From: JANXMY01 sp965246745 | GTDB lineage: Bacteria; Armatimonadota; Armatimonadia; Armatimonadales; Capsulimonadaceae | Reading direction: 5' to 3' | Length of the DNA: 64,000 bases | Assembly (NCBI GenBank): GCA_965246745.1 | Contig: OZ251980.1 | Span: forward strand, 3,100,001 to 3,164,000 | Part shown: positions 56,338-62,786 of the stretch, piece after piece | Layout: each line of letters begins with the position of its first letter | Position numbering within the stretch: position 1 is the first letter of the stretch | Notes under the pieces: model-generated | What the model was told of the DNA's origin: nothing | What the model saw: only the letters and a program-made list of their open reading frames with translations | Database searches by the model: none | Made by a program: the position numbers and the translations under genes

Positions 56338-56514
56338 GCCATGTGTTGAACACGGCTACACGGCCTTCGGCCAGGAAGTGCCGCTTCGCGGGACTCAAAG
56401 AAGTTCAATCTTAACCCCGCGCCCTCCGGGTCTGCCAGTGCAGAAGCGGTGCGTTTCCTGGCGTCCGCGCCGTGTACCCCAATAAAACCCTAGCCGTGCA
56501 ATTTATTGCATGGT
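56338..56514. repeat. composite inverted-repeat element
   Basis: Imperfect arms (GGCCATG...CACGGCT, CAGGAAGTGCCGCTTC on the left; AAGCGGTGCGTTTCCTGG, AGCCGTGCAATTTATTGCATGG on the right). It contains the reverse complement (56422-56443) of the 22-mer duplicated at 44621-44664. No gene is seen between 56263 and 56533. Confidence 0.8.
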
Positions 56515-56533
56515 CTTGATGGCTTATTAGAAA

Positions 56534-56929
56534 TTACGCCGGTTTGGCGTAGACTTGTTCCGGGTCAAACTGCGGCGCGGTGATCGTCCGCCATTCCGCG
56601 CCGTCCGCCGCCGCTTCCCGGTAATAGCAGGTCGGGTGCCCCGTGTGGCAGGTCGCGCCGACAGGCCGGGCCAGCACGAGAAGCGAATCGTCGTTGCAGT
56701 TGACGCGCAGCGACACAAAGTTCAGCGTGTTGCCGCTGGTCTCGCCTTTGGTCCACAGCTTCTGGCGGGAGCGGGTCCAGAACGTCACCAGGCCGGAGCG
56801 GAGCGTCTTTTCCAGCGCGTCCCGGTTCATAAAGCCCATCATCAGAACGTCTTTGGTGTCGGCGTCCTGCACCACGGCCGGCAGGAGGCCGCCGTCTTTG
56901 TCCCAGCGGATTTGGTCAAGAATGATCAT
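56534..56929 (-). CDS. hisI: phosphoribosyl-AMP cyclohydrolase
   Basis: A 131-residue metalloenzyme opening the purine ring of PR-AMP in the third step of histidine synthesis. Motifs: GLLPAVVQDADTKDVLMMGF, VTFWTRSRQKLWTKGETSGN (~48-67), NCNDDSLLVLARPVGATCHT (~78-97) with Asp and Cys metal ligands, and HPTCYYR. It is monofunctional, with no HisE domain fused. It begins six bases after the stop of the unknown membrane-tailed gene and probably shares its mRNA. No other his genes are in the window. Confidence 0.95.
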   Translation of the reverse strand: MIILDQIRWDKDGGLLPAVVQDADTKDVLMMGFMNRDALEKTLRSGLVTFWTRSRQKLWTKGETSGNTLNFVSLRVNCNDDSLLVLARPVGATCHTGHPTCYYREAAADGAEWRTITAPQFDPEQVYAKPA

Positions 56930-56935
56930 AGCAAG

Positions 56936-57460
56936 TTATCTCCAGTGGCGCACGAGCGCGGCGATGCCCAGCGCCCCGAGCACAAACACCGGGGCGCACC
57001 CCGTCCCTTGTGTGAACTGAAGCTGGCCTTTGACATCGTGGCGGGGGTTCACGGCAGGCGGCGGCTGCGAGTAGTCCGGGGCGGCAATCGGGTAGCGCTC
57101 CGTGCCCTGCTTGCCGCGCCAGACATACAGGGCCGCGCCGGAGTGCGACGGCGGGTAGTTCGAGGTCATCTGAAACAGCATCTCGCCGTCTTTTTGGTCA
57201 ATCCGCCCGCCCTCCCAGCGCAGCCAGCTTGCGCCGGACTCGTCGGTGAACCAGCGAACGGCCGCCCAGCCCGGCGGGGTCATCTCGTTGGTGACGGCTT
57301 CGGGGTACTTGATCTGCGGGGCTGCGCCGGGGAAATAATACGGGCCGATGTCGAGGCGGGTGATGCCGCCTCCGTTTTCTTCCTCGGCAATCTGTAATTG
57401 GTACATAAAGCCGGTCACGACCTGCTGGGTTTCGACATACGGCGCGGTGATTGAAGCCAT
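56936..57460 (-). CDS. hypothetical protein with C-terminal membrane anchor
   Basis: A 174-residue protein. Most is a beta-rich, Pro-containing domain (GFMYQLQIAEEENGGGITRL; GWAAVRWFTDESGASWLRWE; GEMLFQMTSNYPPSHSGAAL) without a recognised family. The last ~18 residues (CAPVFVLGALGIAALVRHWR) form a tail anchor or sorting-like segment. The N-terminus has no signal peptide. ATG 57460 is preceded by GGAGGACC within a leader that begins near TATACC. It lies six bases before hisI; a link to histidine synthesis is not implied. Confidence 0.7.
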   Translation of the reverse strand: MASITAPYVETQQVVTGFMYQLQIAEEENGGGITRLDIGPYYFPGAAPQIKYPEAVTNEMTPPGWAAVRWFTDESGASWLRWEGGRIDQKDGEMLFQMTSNYPPSHSGAALYVWRGKQGTERYPIAAPDYSQPPPAVNPRHDVKGQLQFTQGTGCAPVFVLGALGIAALVRHWR

Positions 57461-57576
57461 CAGAACGGCGGTCCTCCGGGGTATACTGTGAGCGTACTGG
57501 GTGGGAGTATTGTACCAGACAAACGCCCCGATTTACACACGCCCCGAGCGGCACCCCTTAGAATGGACGAAGACAC

Positions 57577-58308
57577 ATGGCAGACACGACACTGGCAGGG
57601 AAAACCGCGCTGATTACCGGCGCAGGCAGCGGGATCGGGCGCGAAATCGCGCTGGCGCTGGCCCGGCGCGGAGTCAGCGTCGCGCTGGCCGGACGCACCG
57701 AAGCGAGCTTGACCGAAACGGCCGCCCAGATCGGCTACGAAGGCGGCGACGCCGTTTCCATTGTCGCCGATGTTTCCGACCCGGCCCAGGTAGACGCGCT
57801 GGTCGCAGACACCGCGCGGGCCTTTGACGGGCTGGACATTCTGATCAACAGCGCAGGCGTCGGCCTCATCAAGCCGCTGGAAACTACCACCGCCGCCGAG
57901 ATAGACAGGCTTCTCAGCACCAACGTCAAGGGCCTGATGCTGGTCACGCAGGCTGCGCTCCGCCCGATGATCGCGGCGGGCAAAGGCGGCCACATCGTCA
58001 ACCTCGCCGGCATTCTCGGCAAAGCGCCGATGGCGAACGCCAGCGTGTACTGCGCGTCCAAGTACGCCGTGACGGGCTTCTCGAAAGCGCTGCAGCTTGA
58101 AGTCAGCCGCAAGCACAACATCAAGATTTCCCTGCTGTACCTCGGCGGCGTAGACAGCCCGTTTTGGGACGGCATTGACATGAAAGTCCAGCGCGACAAA
58201 ATGCTGTCGGTCGCCGACGCCGCCGGGGCGATTCTGACCGTGCTTACCCAGCCCGCCAATCTCGTCCTCGGCGAGTTCACCCTTCAGCCCGAAAGCCATC
58301 AGCTTTAG
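57577..58308 (+). CDS. short-chain dehydrogenase/reductase (SDR)
   Basis: A 243-residue classical SDR. GAGSGIGREIALAL (~15-28), INSAGVGLI (~88), NLAGILGKAP (~140) with the catalytic region, and YCASKYA (~155) active-site Tyr/Lys. Unlike the 298-residue SDR elsewhere in the window it has no C-terminal extension. The ATG has only a weak upstream SD (GGACGAAGA). It is followed 23 bases later by the dienelactone-hydrolase gene and then an OsmC gene, a likely three-gene unit for handling carbonyl or peroxide stress, although this is an inference from context. Confidence 0.9.
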   Translation: MADTTLAGKTALITGAGSGIGREIALALARRGVSVALAGRTEASLTETAAQIGYEGGDAVSIVADVSDPAQVDALVADTARAFDGLDILINSAGVGLIKPLETTTAAEIDRLLSTNVKGLMLVTQAALRPMIAAGKGGHIVNLAGILGKAPMANASVYCASKYAVTGFSKALQLEVSRKHNIKISLLYLGGVDSPFWDGIDMKVQRDKMLSVADAAGAILTVLTQPANLVLGEFTLQPESHQL

Positions 58309-58331
58309 ACATCAGTTTTAGAAAGCCGTTT

Positions 58332-59174
58332 ATGACTCTTCAGACACGCCGCGAATTTGTCCAAACGACCGTCGGGACCGCGCTTGCGGCGGGCTTTGCC
58401 CTGGCCGTGCAGCCGGTTTCGGCGCAGGTGATCCACACGGACACGCAGGGGCTGACGGCGGGGGAAGTTCAAATCCCGACCGCCGACGGGCACATTCCCG
58501 GCTATGCGGCCCGGCCTGCCGGGGCGGGGACTTATCCCGTGATTTTGGTCGTGCAGGAGATTTTCGGGGTCCATGAGCATATCCGCGATGTCTGCCGCCG
58601 ATTTGCCAAGCGCGGCTATTTGGCGGTCGCGCCGGAGCTGTTTTTTCGGCAGGGCGATGTGTCCAAGATCAGCGACATCGGCACGATTGTCGGCACCGTA
58701 GTCGCAAAAGTGCCCGATGCTCAGGTGATGACCGACCTCGACTCGGCGGTGCAGTGGGCACAGAAGTCGGGGCAGGGAAACGTCCAAAAACTCGGCATTA
58801 CGGGCTTTTGCTGGGGCGGGCGGATTGTTTGGCTGTATGCCGCCCACAATTCCCATCTCAACGCCGCCGTGGCCTGGTACGGGCGCGTTCTCGGGCAGCC
58901 CGACACCCTGCATCCCGCGCACCCGCTAGACATCGCCGCGAAGCTCCACGCGCCGGTTTTGGGCCTCTACGGCGGGCAGGACGAGGGCATTACTCAGGAC
59001 TCGCTGGCGCAGATGCGGGCTGCGCTGGCGAAAGCCCACAGTCCGTCGCAGATTATCGTCTATCCCGACGCCGGGCATGGGTTTCATGCCGATTACCGGC
59101 CTGGGTATAATGCCAAAGACGCCGCCGACGGCGACGCCAAGATGTACGCCTGGTTTCACCGCCACGGCGTTTGA
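58332..59174 (+). CDS. dienelactone hydrolase-family protein with twin-arginine-like signal
   Basis: A 280-residue alpha/beta hydrolase. The N-terminus TRREFVQTTVGTALAAGFAL resembles a Tat signal and suggests export of a folded enzyme. The DLH core has EIFGVHEHIRDVCRRFAKRG (~77-96), the nucleophile Cys in GITGFCWGGRIVW (~157), Asp in LYGGQDEGI (~215) and His in PDAGHGFHADYRPGYN (~247). The Cys nucleophile and GFCWGG motif mark true DLH rather than generic lipases. The substrate is unknown. ATG 58332; OsmC follows after 22 bases. Confidence 0.88.
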   Translation: MTLQTRREFVQTTVGTALAAGFALAVQPVSAQVIHTDTQGLTAGEVQIPTADGHIPGYAARPAGAGTYPVILVVQEIFGVHEHIRDVCRRFAKRGYLAVAPELFFRQGDVSKISDIGTIVGTVVAKVPDAQVMTDLDSAVQWAQKSGQGNVQKLGITGFCWGGRIVWLYAAHNSHLNAAVAWYGRVLGQPDTLHPAHPLDIAAKLHAPVLGLYGGQDEGITQDSLAQMRAALAKAHSPSQIIVYPDAGHGFHADYRPGYNAKDAADGDAKMYAWFHRHGV

Positions 59175-59196
59175 CCCGTTACAGGAGAATTCACTT

Positions 59197-59622
59197 ATGG
59201 CAGTACGCACCGCCGACGCCCAGTGGTCGGGCAGCTTGAAAGACGGCGCCGGCTCGATGGAGCTTGGCAGCGGGGCATTCAAAGGCCCGTTTTCGTTTAA
59301 ATCGCGCATGGAAGAAGGCACGGGCACCAATCCCGAAGAGCTGATTGGGGCCGCCCACGCCGGCTGCTTCTCAATGCAGTTTTCGGCGATGCTCGAGCAC
59401 GCCGGCTTCACGCCCGACAAAATCCACACCGCCGCGAAAGTCTTTTTCGGCCCCGACGGCGGCGGTTTTTCGATCACCAAAATTGAGCTGACCACCGACG
59501 GCCAAGTTCCCGGCATTGACGCCGCCCAGTTCGAAGAGCTGGCCCAGGCCGCCAAAACCGCCTGCCCGGTCTCCAAAGCCCTCGCCGGCACCGAGATCAC
59601 GCTGAGCGCAACGCTGGCGTAA
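59197..59622 (+). CDS. OsmC-family organic hydroperoxide reductase
   Basis: A 141-residue thiol peroxidase of the OsmC branch. GTNPEELIGAAHAGCFSMQF (~43-62) holds the peroxidatic Cys; the second Cys is in AKTACPVSKAL (~126). The intervening helix ELTTDGQVPGIDAAQF is typical. OsmC reduces organic hydroperoxides using dihydrolipoamide-type systems. ATG 59197 has AGGAG nine bases upstream. It ends the SDR-DLH-OsmC set, followed by a two-way terminator. Confidence 0.92.
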   Translation: MAVRTADAQWSGSLKDGAGSMELGSGAFKGPFSFKSRMEEGTGTNPEELIGAAHAGCFSMQFSAMLEHAGFTPDKIHTAAKVFFGPDGGGFSITKIELTTDGQVPGIDAAQFEELAQAAKTACPVSKALAGTEITLSATLA

Positions 59623-59634
59623 CCGACGCAAATC

Positions 59635-59664
59635 AAAAGCCCCGGCTGTGCAGCCGGGGCTTTT
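59635..59664. terminator. bidirectional terminator
   Basis: AAAAGCCCCGGCT (59635-59647) pairs with AGCCGGGGCTTTT (59652-59664); runs of A and T on both sides serve both convergent genes. Confidence 0.9.
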
Positions 59665-59680
59665 GTTGAAAGACCCTTCA

Positions 59681-59920
59681 TTAAAACCGGGCCAGCGACA
59701 CGGCCAGGGCGGCGACGGTGACAGCGAGCAGGGCCAATGTGCCGCCATCGTAGCAGCGGTCCATTTGTGACTTCCGGCGCGGCCCAAAGCACCGGGGCGA
59801 GCCGCCGGAAGCGCCGGGCAGACTGTTATCCCATTCCAGAAGCGCAAGATGGCCCTGGGTCTTGAATCTGACAATTTCGGCAGGTTTATTTATCTGCGGG
59901 CAAAACGGGGTGCCGGTCAT
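59681..59920 (-). CDS. small hypothetical tail-anchored protein
   Basis: A 79-residue protein: MTGTPFCPQINKPAEIVRFK, a Cys-containing N-terminal region, a loop with GGSPRCFGPRRKSQMDRCYD, and a C-terminal membrane segment (TLALLAVTVAALAVSLARF). No known family. ATG 59920 has AAGAAGAGA in front; an in-frame ATG six codons upstream is possible. The leader beyond is made of a three-copy 15-bp tandem repeat. Confidence 0.6.
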   Translation of the reverse strand: MTGTPFCPQINKPAEIVRFKTQGHLALLEWDNSLPGASGGSPRCFGPRRKSQMDRCYDGGTLALLAVTVAALAVSLARF

Positions 59921-59950
59921 GGCTGTCTCTTCTTTCATTTTATCAACTTC

Positions 59951-60003
59951 TTTGTTGGCGTTTACTTTGTTGGCGTTTACTTTGTTGGCGTTTACTTTGT
60001 TGC
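59951..60003. repeat. 15-bp tandem repeat (TTTGTTGGCGTTTAC, three copies)
   Basis: Three exact copies and a partial fourth upstream of the small tail-anchored gene. The remaining bases to 60151 show nothing recognisable. Confidence 0.95.
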
Positions 60004-60151
60004 GAAGCCGCGTGGTTCTAGAAACTGACGCGTCTTTTCCTCGTCTGCTAAATCTTCAGTGCCGGCGACGCGCCCGGCGGCAGCGGGTCGGACTTGAAGG
60101 ACTGAACGGATTTGTGCGCCAATAGCATGGGGAGGCTTTATTCCGCGCTGT

Positions 60152-60784
60152 TCATGGCAGGAACTTCCAGGCCGGCGGAGCGCCGCCTTTCAGTCCAAGC
60201 CGCTTGTAGATCGGTCCCATGACGCGCACCATCGCTTCCAGCATCGGCGCGGCGTCCGGCCCGCCGCAGTCCACCGGCCGGAAGCCGGTCGCCGTGACCA
60301 TCTGCGCGACAGTCGCCTTTGCCGCTTCGTCATCGCCGCAAAGGAAAACGTCCTGCGTTTTTTGATTGGGTCCGGTCAAGGCAAGCGATCCGGCGAAATT
60401 TGTCTTCCAGGCCCCGACCAGCTGGGCGGTCTCAGGCAGAAACGCGCGGACCGCTTTCAGCGCCGAGGTTTCCAGAGCCGGTCCTTCCCAGGGCGTGCTG
60501 ATGTCCACCACGATTTTGCCGGGCAGGGCCGCGCCGAGTCCTCGCACCATTCCTTCCAAGTCCTCAAACCCGGCGGCCAGGATGACCACTTCGGCGTCGG
60601 CGGCCGCCTCCGCATAAGTGCCTGCCGCCACGGTTCCTAAACCGTCCGCTTGTATCTGCCGGGCGACTTCGCCGGCACGCGACGGGTCCCGCGAGCCGAG
60701 CCGTACAATTATTTCAGCACTCGCTAAAGAGCGGGCAAGCGCTTTCCCCATCTCTCCTAATCCCAGCACAGCGACAGCTTTCAT
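60152..60784 (-). CDS. NADP-binding oxidoreductase, F420-dependent NADP reductase-like
   Basis: A 210-residue Rossmann protein: KAVAVLGLGEMGKALARSLA (~2-21), LGSRDPSRAGEVARQI with the Arg typical for NADP(H), VVILAAGFEDLEGMVRGLG, and DISTPWEGPALETSALKAVR. It matches the family annotated as NADPH-dependent F420 reductase, although no F420 genes are seen, so a generic reductase is as likely. GGGGAGGAAGA precedes the ATG. It is divergent from the LysR gene, whose product probably controls it through the shared 111-bp region. Confidence 0.82.
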   Translation of the reverse strand: MKAVAVLGLGEMGKALARSLASAEIIVRLGSRDPSRAGEVARQIQADGLGTVAAGTYAEAAADAEVVILAAGFEDLEGMVRGLGAALPGKIVVDISTPWEGPALETSALKAVRAFLPETAQLVGAWKTNFAGSLALTGPNQKTQDVFLCGDDEAAKATVAQMVTATGFRPVDCGGPDAAPMLEAMVRVMGPIYKRLGLKGGAPPAWKFLP

Positions 60785-60862
60785 TGAATCTTCCTCCCCT
60801 TCGTTTATGCTGAGAGTTTACTCTGACAGAAACATTGTTTCAATATAATATCAGGTATACTT

Positions 60863-60883
60863 GTTATCGGATTAATTGATAAC
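60863..60883. promoter_or_regulatory. candidate LysR operator
   Basis: GTTATC (60863-60868), nine bases, GATAAC (60878-60883): a perfect inverted pair of the T-N11-A type between the divergent reductase and LysR genes, only 12 bases from the LysR start. Confidence 0.6.
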
Positions 60884-60895
60884 TGGAGGCGGCAA

Positions 60896-61798
60896 GTGGA
60901 TACCGAGCATCTGCGAACTTTTGACTTTGTGGTACGGGAAGGCAGCTTCAGCCGGGCGGGGTGGGAGATGGACGTGGCCCAGCCGACGGTCAGCGGGCGG
61001 ATACAAGCGCTGGAACAAGAAGTCGGGGGGGCGCTGTTTGCCCGGCGCGGGCGCAGCGTCGCGCTGACCCCGCTCGGCGAAAGCTTTCTGCCGTATGTGC
61101 GCCGGACGCTGGCGGTGCTGGCGGAAGGGATCGAAGCCGCGCGGCAGACCCAGGACGGGCGGCGCGGCAAGCTGGCAATCGGCGTGAGCGAGTCGCTGGC
61201 CGGACCGTTTTTATCGCCGTGTCTGGCCCGGTTTCACGCCGCGTATCCCGAGGTTGAGCTTGCCGTGTCTTCCGGTCAGGGCCGCCATGTGATTGATCTG
61301 CTGCACGACGGGCTGGCGGAGCTTGGCCTGCTGACTCACTGCCCAAACGCGGCGGCCGACGACTTGGTTCCTTTGCTGAGCTTTCAAGAGCCGCTGGTGT
61401 TTGTTCTGCCGAGCCGGCACCCGCTGGCCGCGCGGGAAACTATCACACTCACCGAGATCGAGCAGCACGCGCAGCCGTTTTTGTCGCTCAGTTGGTGGAG
61501 CCTCCCGAAAGCGACGGCAGCCGTGTTCGACGCCTTGACCCCCCGCGTCGCGGCTATGCCGCTTCAAACTGCCCGGCACCTGCTTCGGCTCGGGATCGGC
61601 AGCGCCCTGTTCCCCGAAGCGATGGCTGCGGACGAGATCGCCGCAGGGCATTTGGTTTCCGTCCCCGTCGCCGGGCTGCCTGCGCTTTCGCGCGAGTTTG
61701 CCTTAGCTCGCCACAGCCGCCCCGGCCCCCTGTCGGCTCCGGCGGCGAATTTCATGGCGCTGCTGCGCGAAACGGCCGGCGCGGCCCGGCAGAGCTGA
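60896..61798 (+). CDS. LysR-family transcriptional regulator
   Basis: A 300-residue LTTR. The N-terminal winged helix is DTEHLRTFDFVVREGSFSRA then EMDVAQPTVSGRIQALEQEV and GALFARRGRSVALTPLGESF. The C-terminal inducer domain (~90-295) begins GRRGKLAIGVSESLAGPFLS. GTG 60896 lies nine bases after GGAGG. It is divergent from an NADP-dependent reductase gene, the classical LTTR arrangement, and an inverted repeat in between suits autoregulation. The inducer is unknown. Confidence 0.93.
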   Translation: MDTEHLRTFDFVVREGSFSRAGWEMDVAQPTVSGRIQALEQEVGGALFARRGRSVALTPLGESFLPYVRRTLAVLAEGIEAARQTQDGRRGKLAIGVSESLAGPFLSPCLARFHAAYPEVELAVSSGQGRHVIDLLHDGLAELGLLTHCPNAAADDLVPLLSFQEPLVFVLPSRHPLAARETITLTEIEQHAQPFLSLSWWSLPKATAAVFDALTPRVAAMPLQTARHLLRLGIGSALFPEAMAADEIAAGHLVSVPVAGLPALSREFALARHSRPGPLSAPAANFMALLRETAGAARQS

Positions 61799-61811
61799 CG
61801 TAAGCCAAGCA

Positions 61812-61843
61812 AAAACGCCCCGGCCTTCTGGCCGGGGCGTTTT
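61812..61843. terminator. bidirectional terminator
   Basis: AAAACGCCCCGGCC (61812-61825), 4-base loop, GGCCGGGGCGTTTT (61830-61843), between convergent lysR and rpsR. Confidence 0.92.
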
Positions 61844-61854
61844 CTTGTCTGCGC

Positions 61855-62154
61855 TTAATCTTTGACAAAGGGCAGCAGGGCGATCTCGCGGGCGCGTTTG
61901 ATGGCGACGGCGATCATGCGCTGCTCTTTGGCGGTTGCGCCGGAGCGGCGGCGGGGGACGATCTTGCCCCGGTCGTCGGTGAAGGTGCGAAGCAGGTTGA
62001 CATTTTTGTAGTCAACGGTCTTGATCTTGTTGATGGTCAGCGAGCTGACCTTGCGGCGCTTGAAGCGCGGGTTCTTGCGAGCGCCGGCGGGTCCGCCGGG
62101 GCCGCCCGGACGAGCGCCGCGCGGGCCGCCGCTGCTGGGGGAACCGTAAGCCAT
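61855..62154 (-). CDS. rpsR: 30S ribosomal protein S18
   Basis: A 99-residue bS18. The N-terminal ~28 residues are a Gly/Pro/Ala/Arg-rich extension (GGPRGARPGGPGGPAGARKN), longer than in E. coli. The core VDYKNVNLLRTFTDDRGKIV and PRRRSGATAKEQRMIAVAIK (~50-88) is canonical and binds S6 and 16S rRNA. No Cys zinc ligands are visible in the core. The ATG has GAAAGGATT in front. In most bacteria it follows rpsF and ssb; upstream here is only non-coding DNA, so its usual partners are elsewhere or split off. Confidence 0.96.
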   Translation of the reverse strand: MAYGSPSSGGPRGARPGGPGGPAGARKNPRFKRRKVSSLTINKIKTVDYKNVNLLRTFTDDRGKIVPRRRSGATAKEQRMIAVAIKRAREIALLPFVKD

Positions 62155-62361
62155 GGGGAAATCCTTTCGCTGCGATTCTCACCGGCGGATGGTGCGCCGG
62201 TGCGACTTGCGGGTTTCTAGGTGTATTTGTCGCTGGGACTGCCTGCAAGTATGGCACAACGGGCGGCGCAAAGTCAAGCAAAACCAGCCAGGGAAACAGA
62301 GGAGTCGCCCGGCCCGGCGGAAAGTCCGGCGCGGAACGCCCCGGCCCGACAGCGCTGCATC

Positions 62362-62403
62362 AGCAAACCCGCCAATTCCTGTAGCAAACCCGCCAATTCC
62401 TGT
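62362..62403. repeat. exact 21-bp tandem duplication
   Basis: AGCAAACCCGCCAATTCCTGT stands twice in direct succession in the rpsR-ahcY gap. Confidence 0.92.
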
Positions 62404-62412
62404 CTATTGCTC

Positions 62413-62662
62413 ATGGCCTTTAACTTGCTGGCTTGTCTGCCCGCGATTCGCTTGCTTCAATACCCAACCGGCGCGGTTATTGGCCGCACTGGCCTTTGCT
62501 GTCGGCTTTCCGCTTGTCCTCTGGCTGGTCCGTAGACAGCGAAAAGCAGGACGTACCATTTTATGGGAAGGTCTTAGCTGCCTGCTATGCTTCTCGCCGT
62601 TTTTCGTGGGGTGGGGCATACTCCATAGCATCGTAACGCTGAAAGACTTCGACTCCTGGTGA
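62413..62662 (+). pseudogene. possible broken small membrane-protein gene
   Basis: The ATG at 62413 opens a frame starting MAFNLLACLPAIRLLQYP that soon loses its hydrophobic character. A different frame continues with ARLLAALAFAVGFPLVLWLV and a second hydrophobic block (LLCFSPFFVGWGILHSIVTL) to a stop at 62660-62662. Joining them would give an ~80-residue two-span membrane protein, so one frameshift is suspected. No family is recognised. Apart from this and the 21-bp repeat, the 632-bp gap holds only the ahcY promoter region. Confidence 0.35.
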
Positions 62663-62730
62663 GGCGCTCGACTTGAATTGACAATCAGGCCAGCTTCCGC
62701 CAAACACGCTATCCGCCGACCAAAATAGTG

Positions 62731-62736
62731 TATAAT
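62731..62736 (+). promoter_or_regulatory. -10 box for ahcY
   Basis: TATAAT about 50 bases before the ATG; a matching -35 is weak. The short leader shows no recognisable SAH or SAM riboswitch. Confidence 0.5.
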
Positions 62737-62786
62737 AGGGGAGTTTTGACTGCCCCATACCTGAAGATACTTGGAAAGGTTCTTTT

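Noticed and set aside
62737..62786. SAH/SAM riboswitch before ahcY
   Set aside because: The leader is only ~45 bases and lacks the conserved SAH-switch core; nothing beyond a -10 box and SD can be supported.
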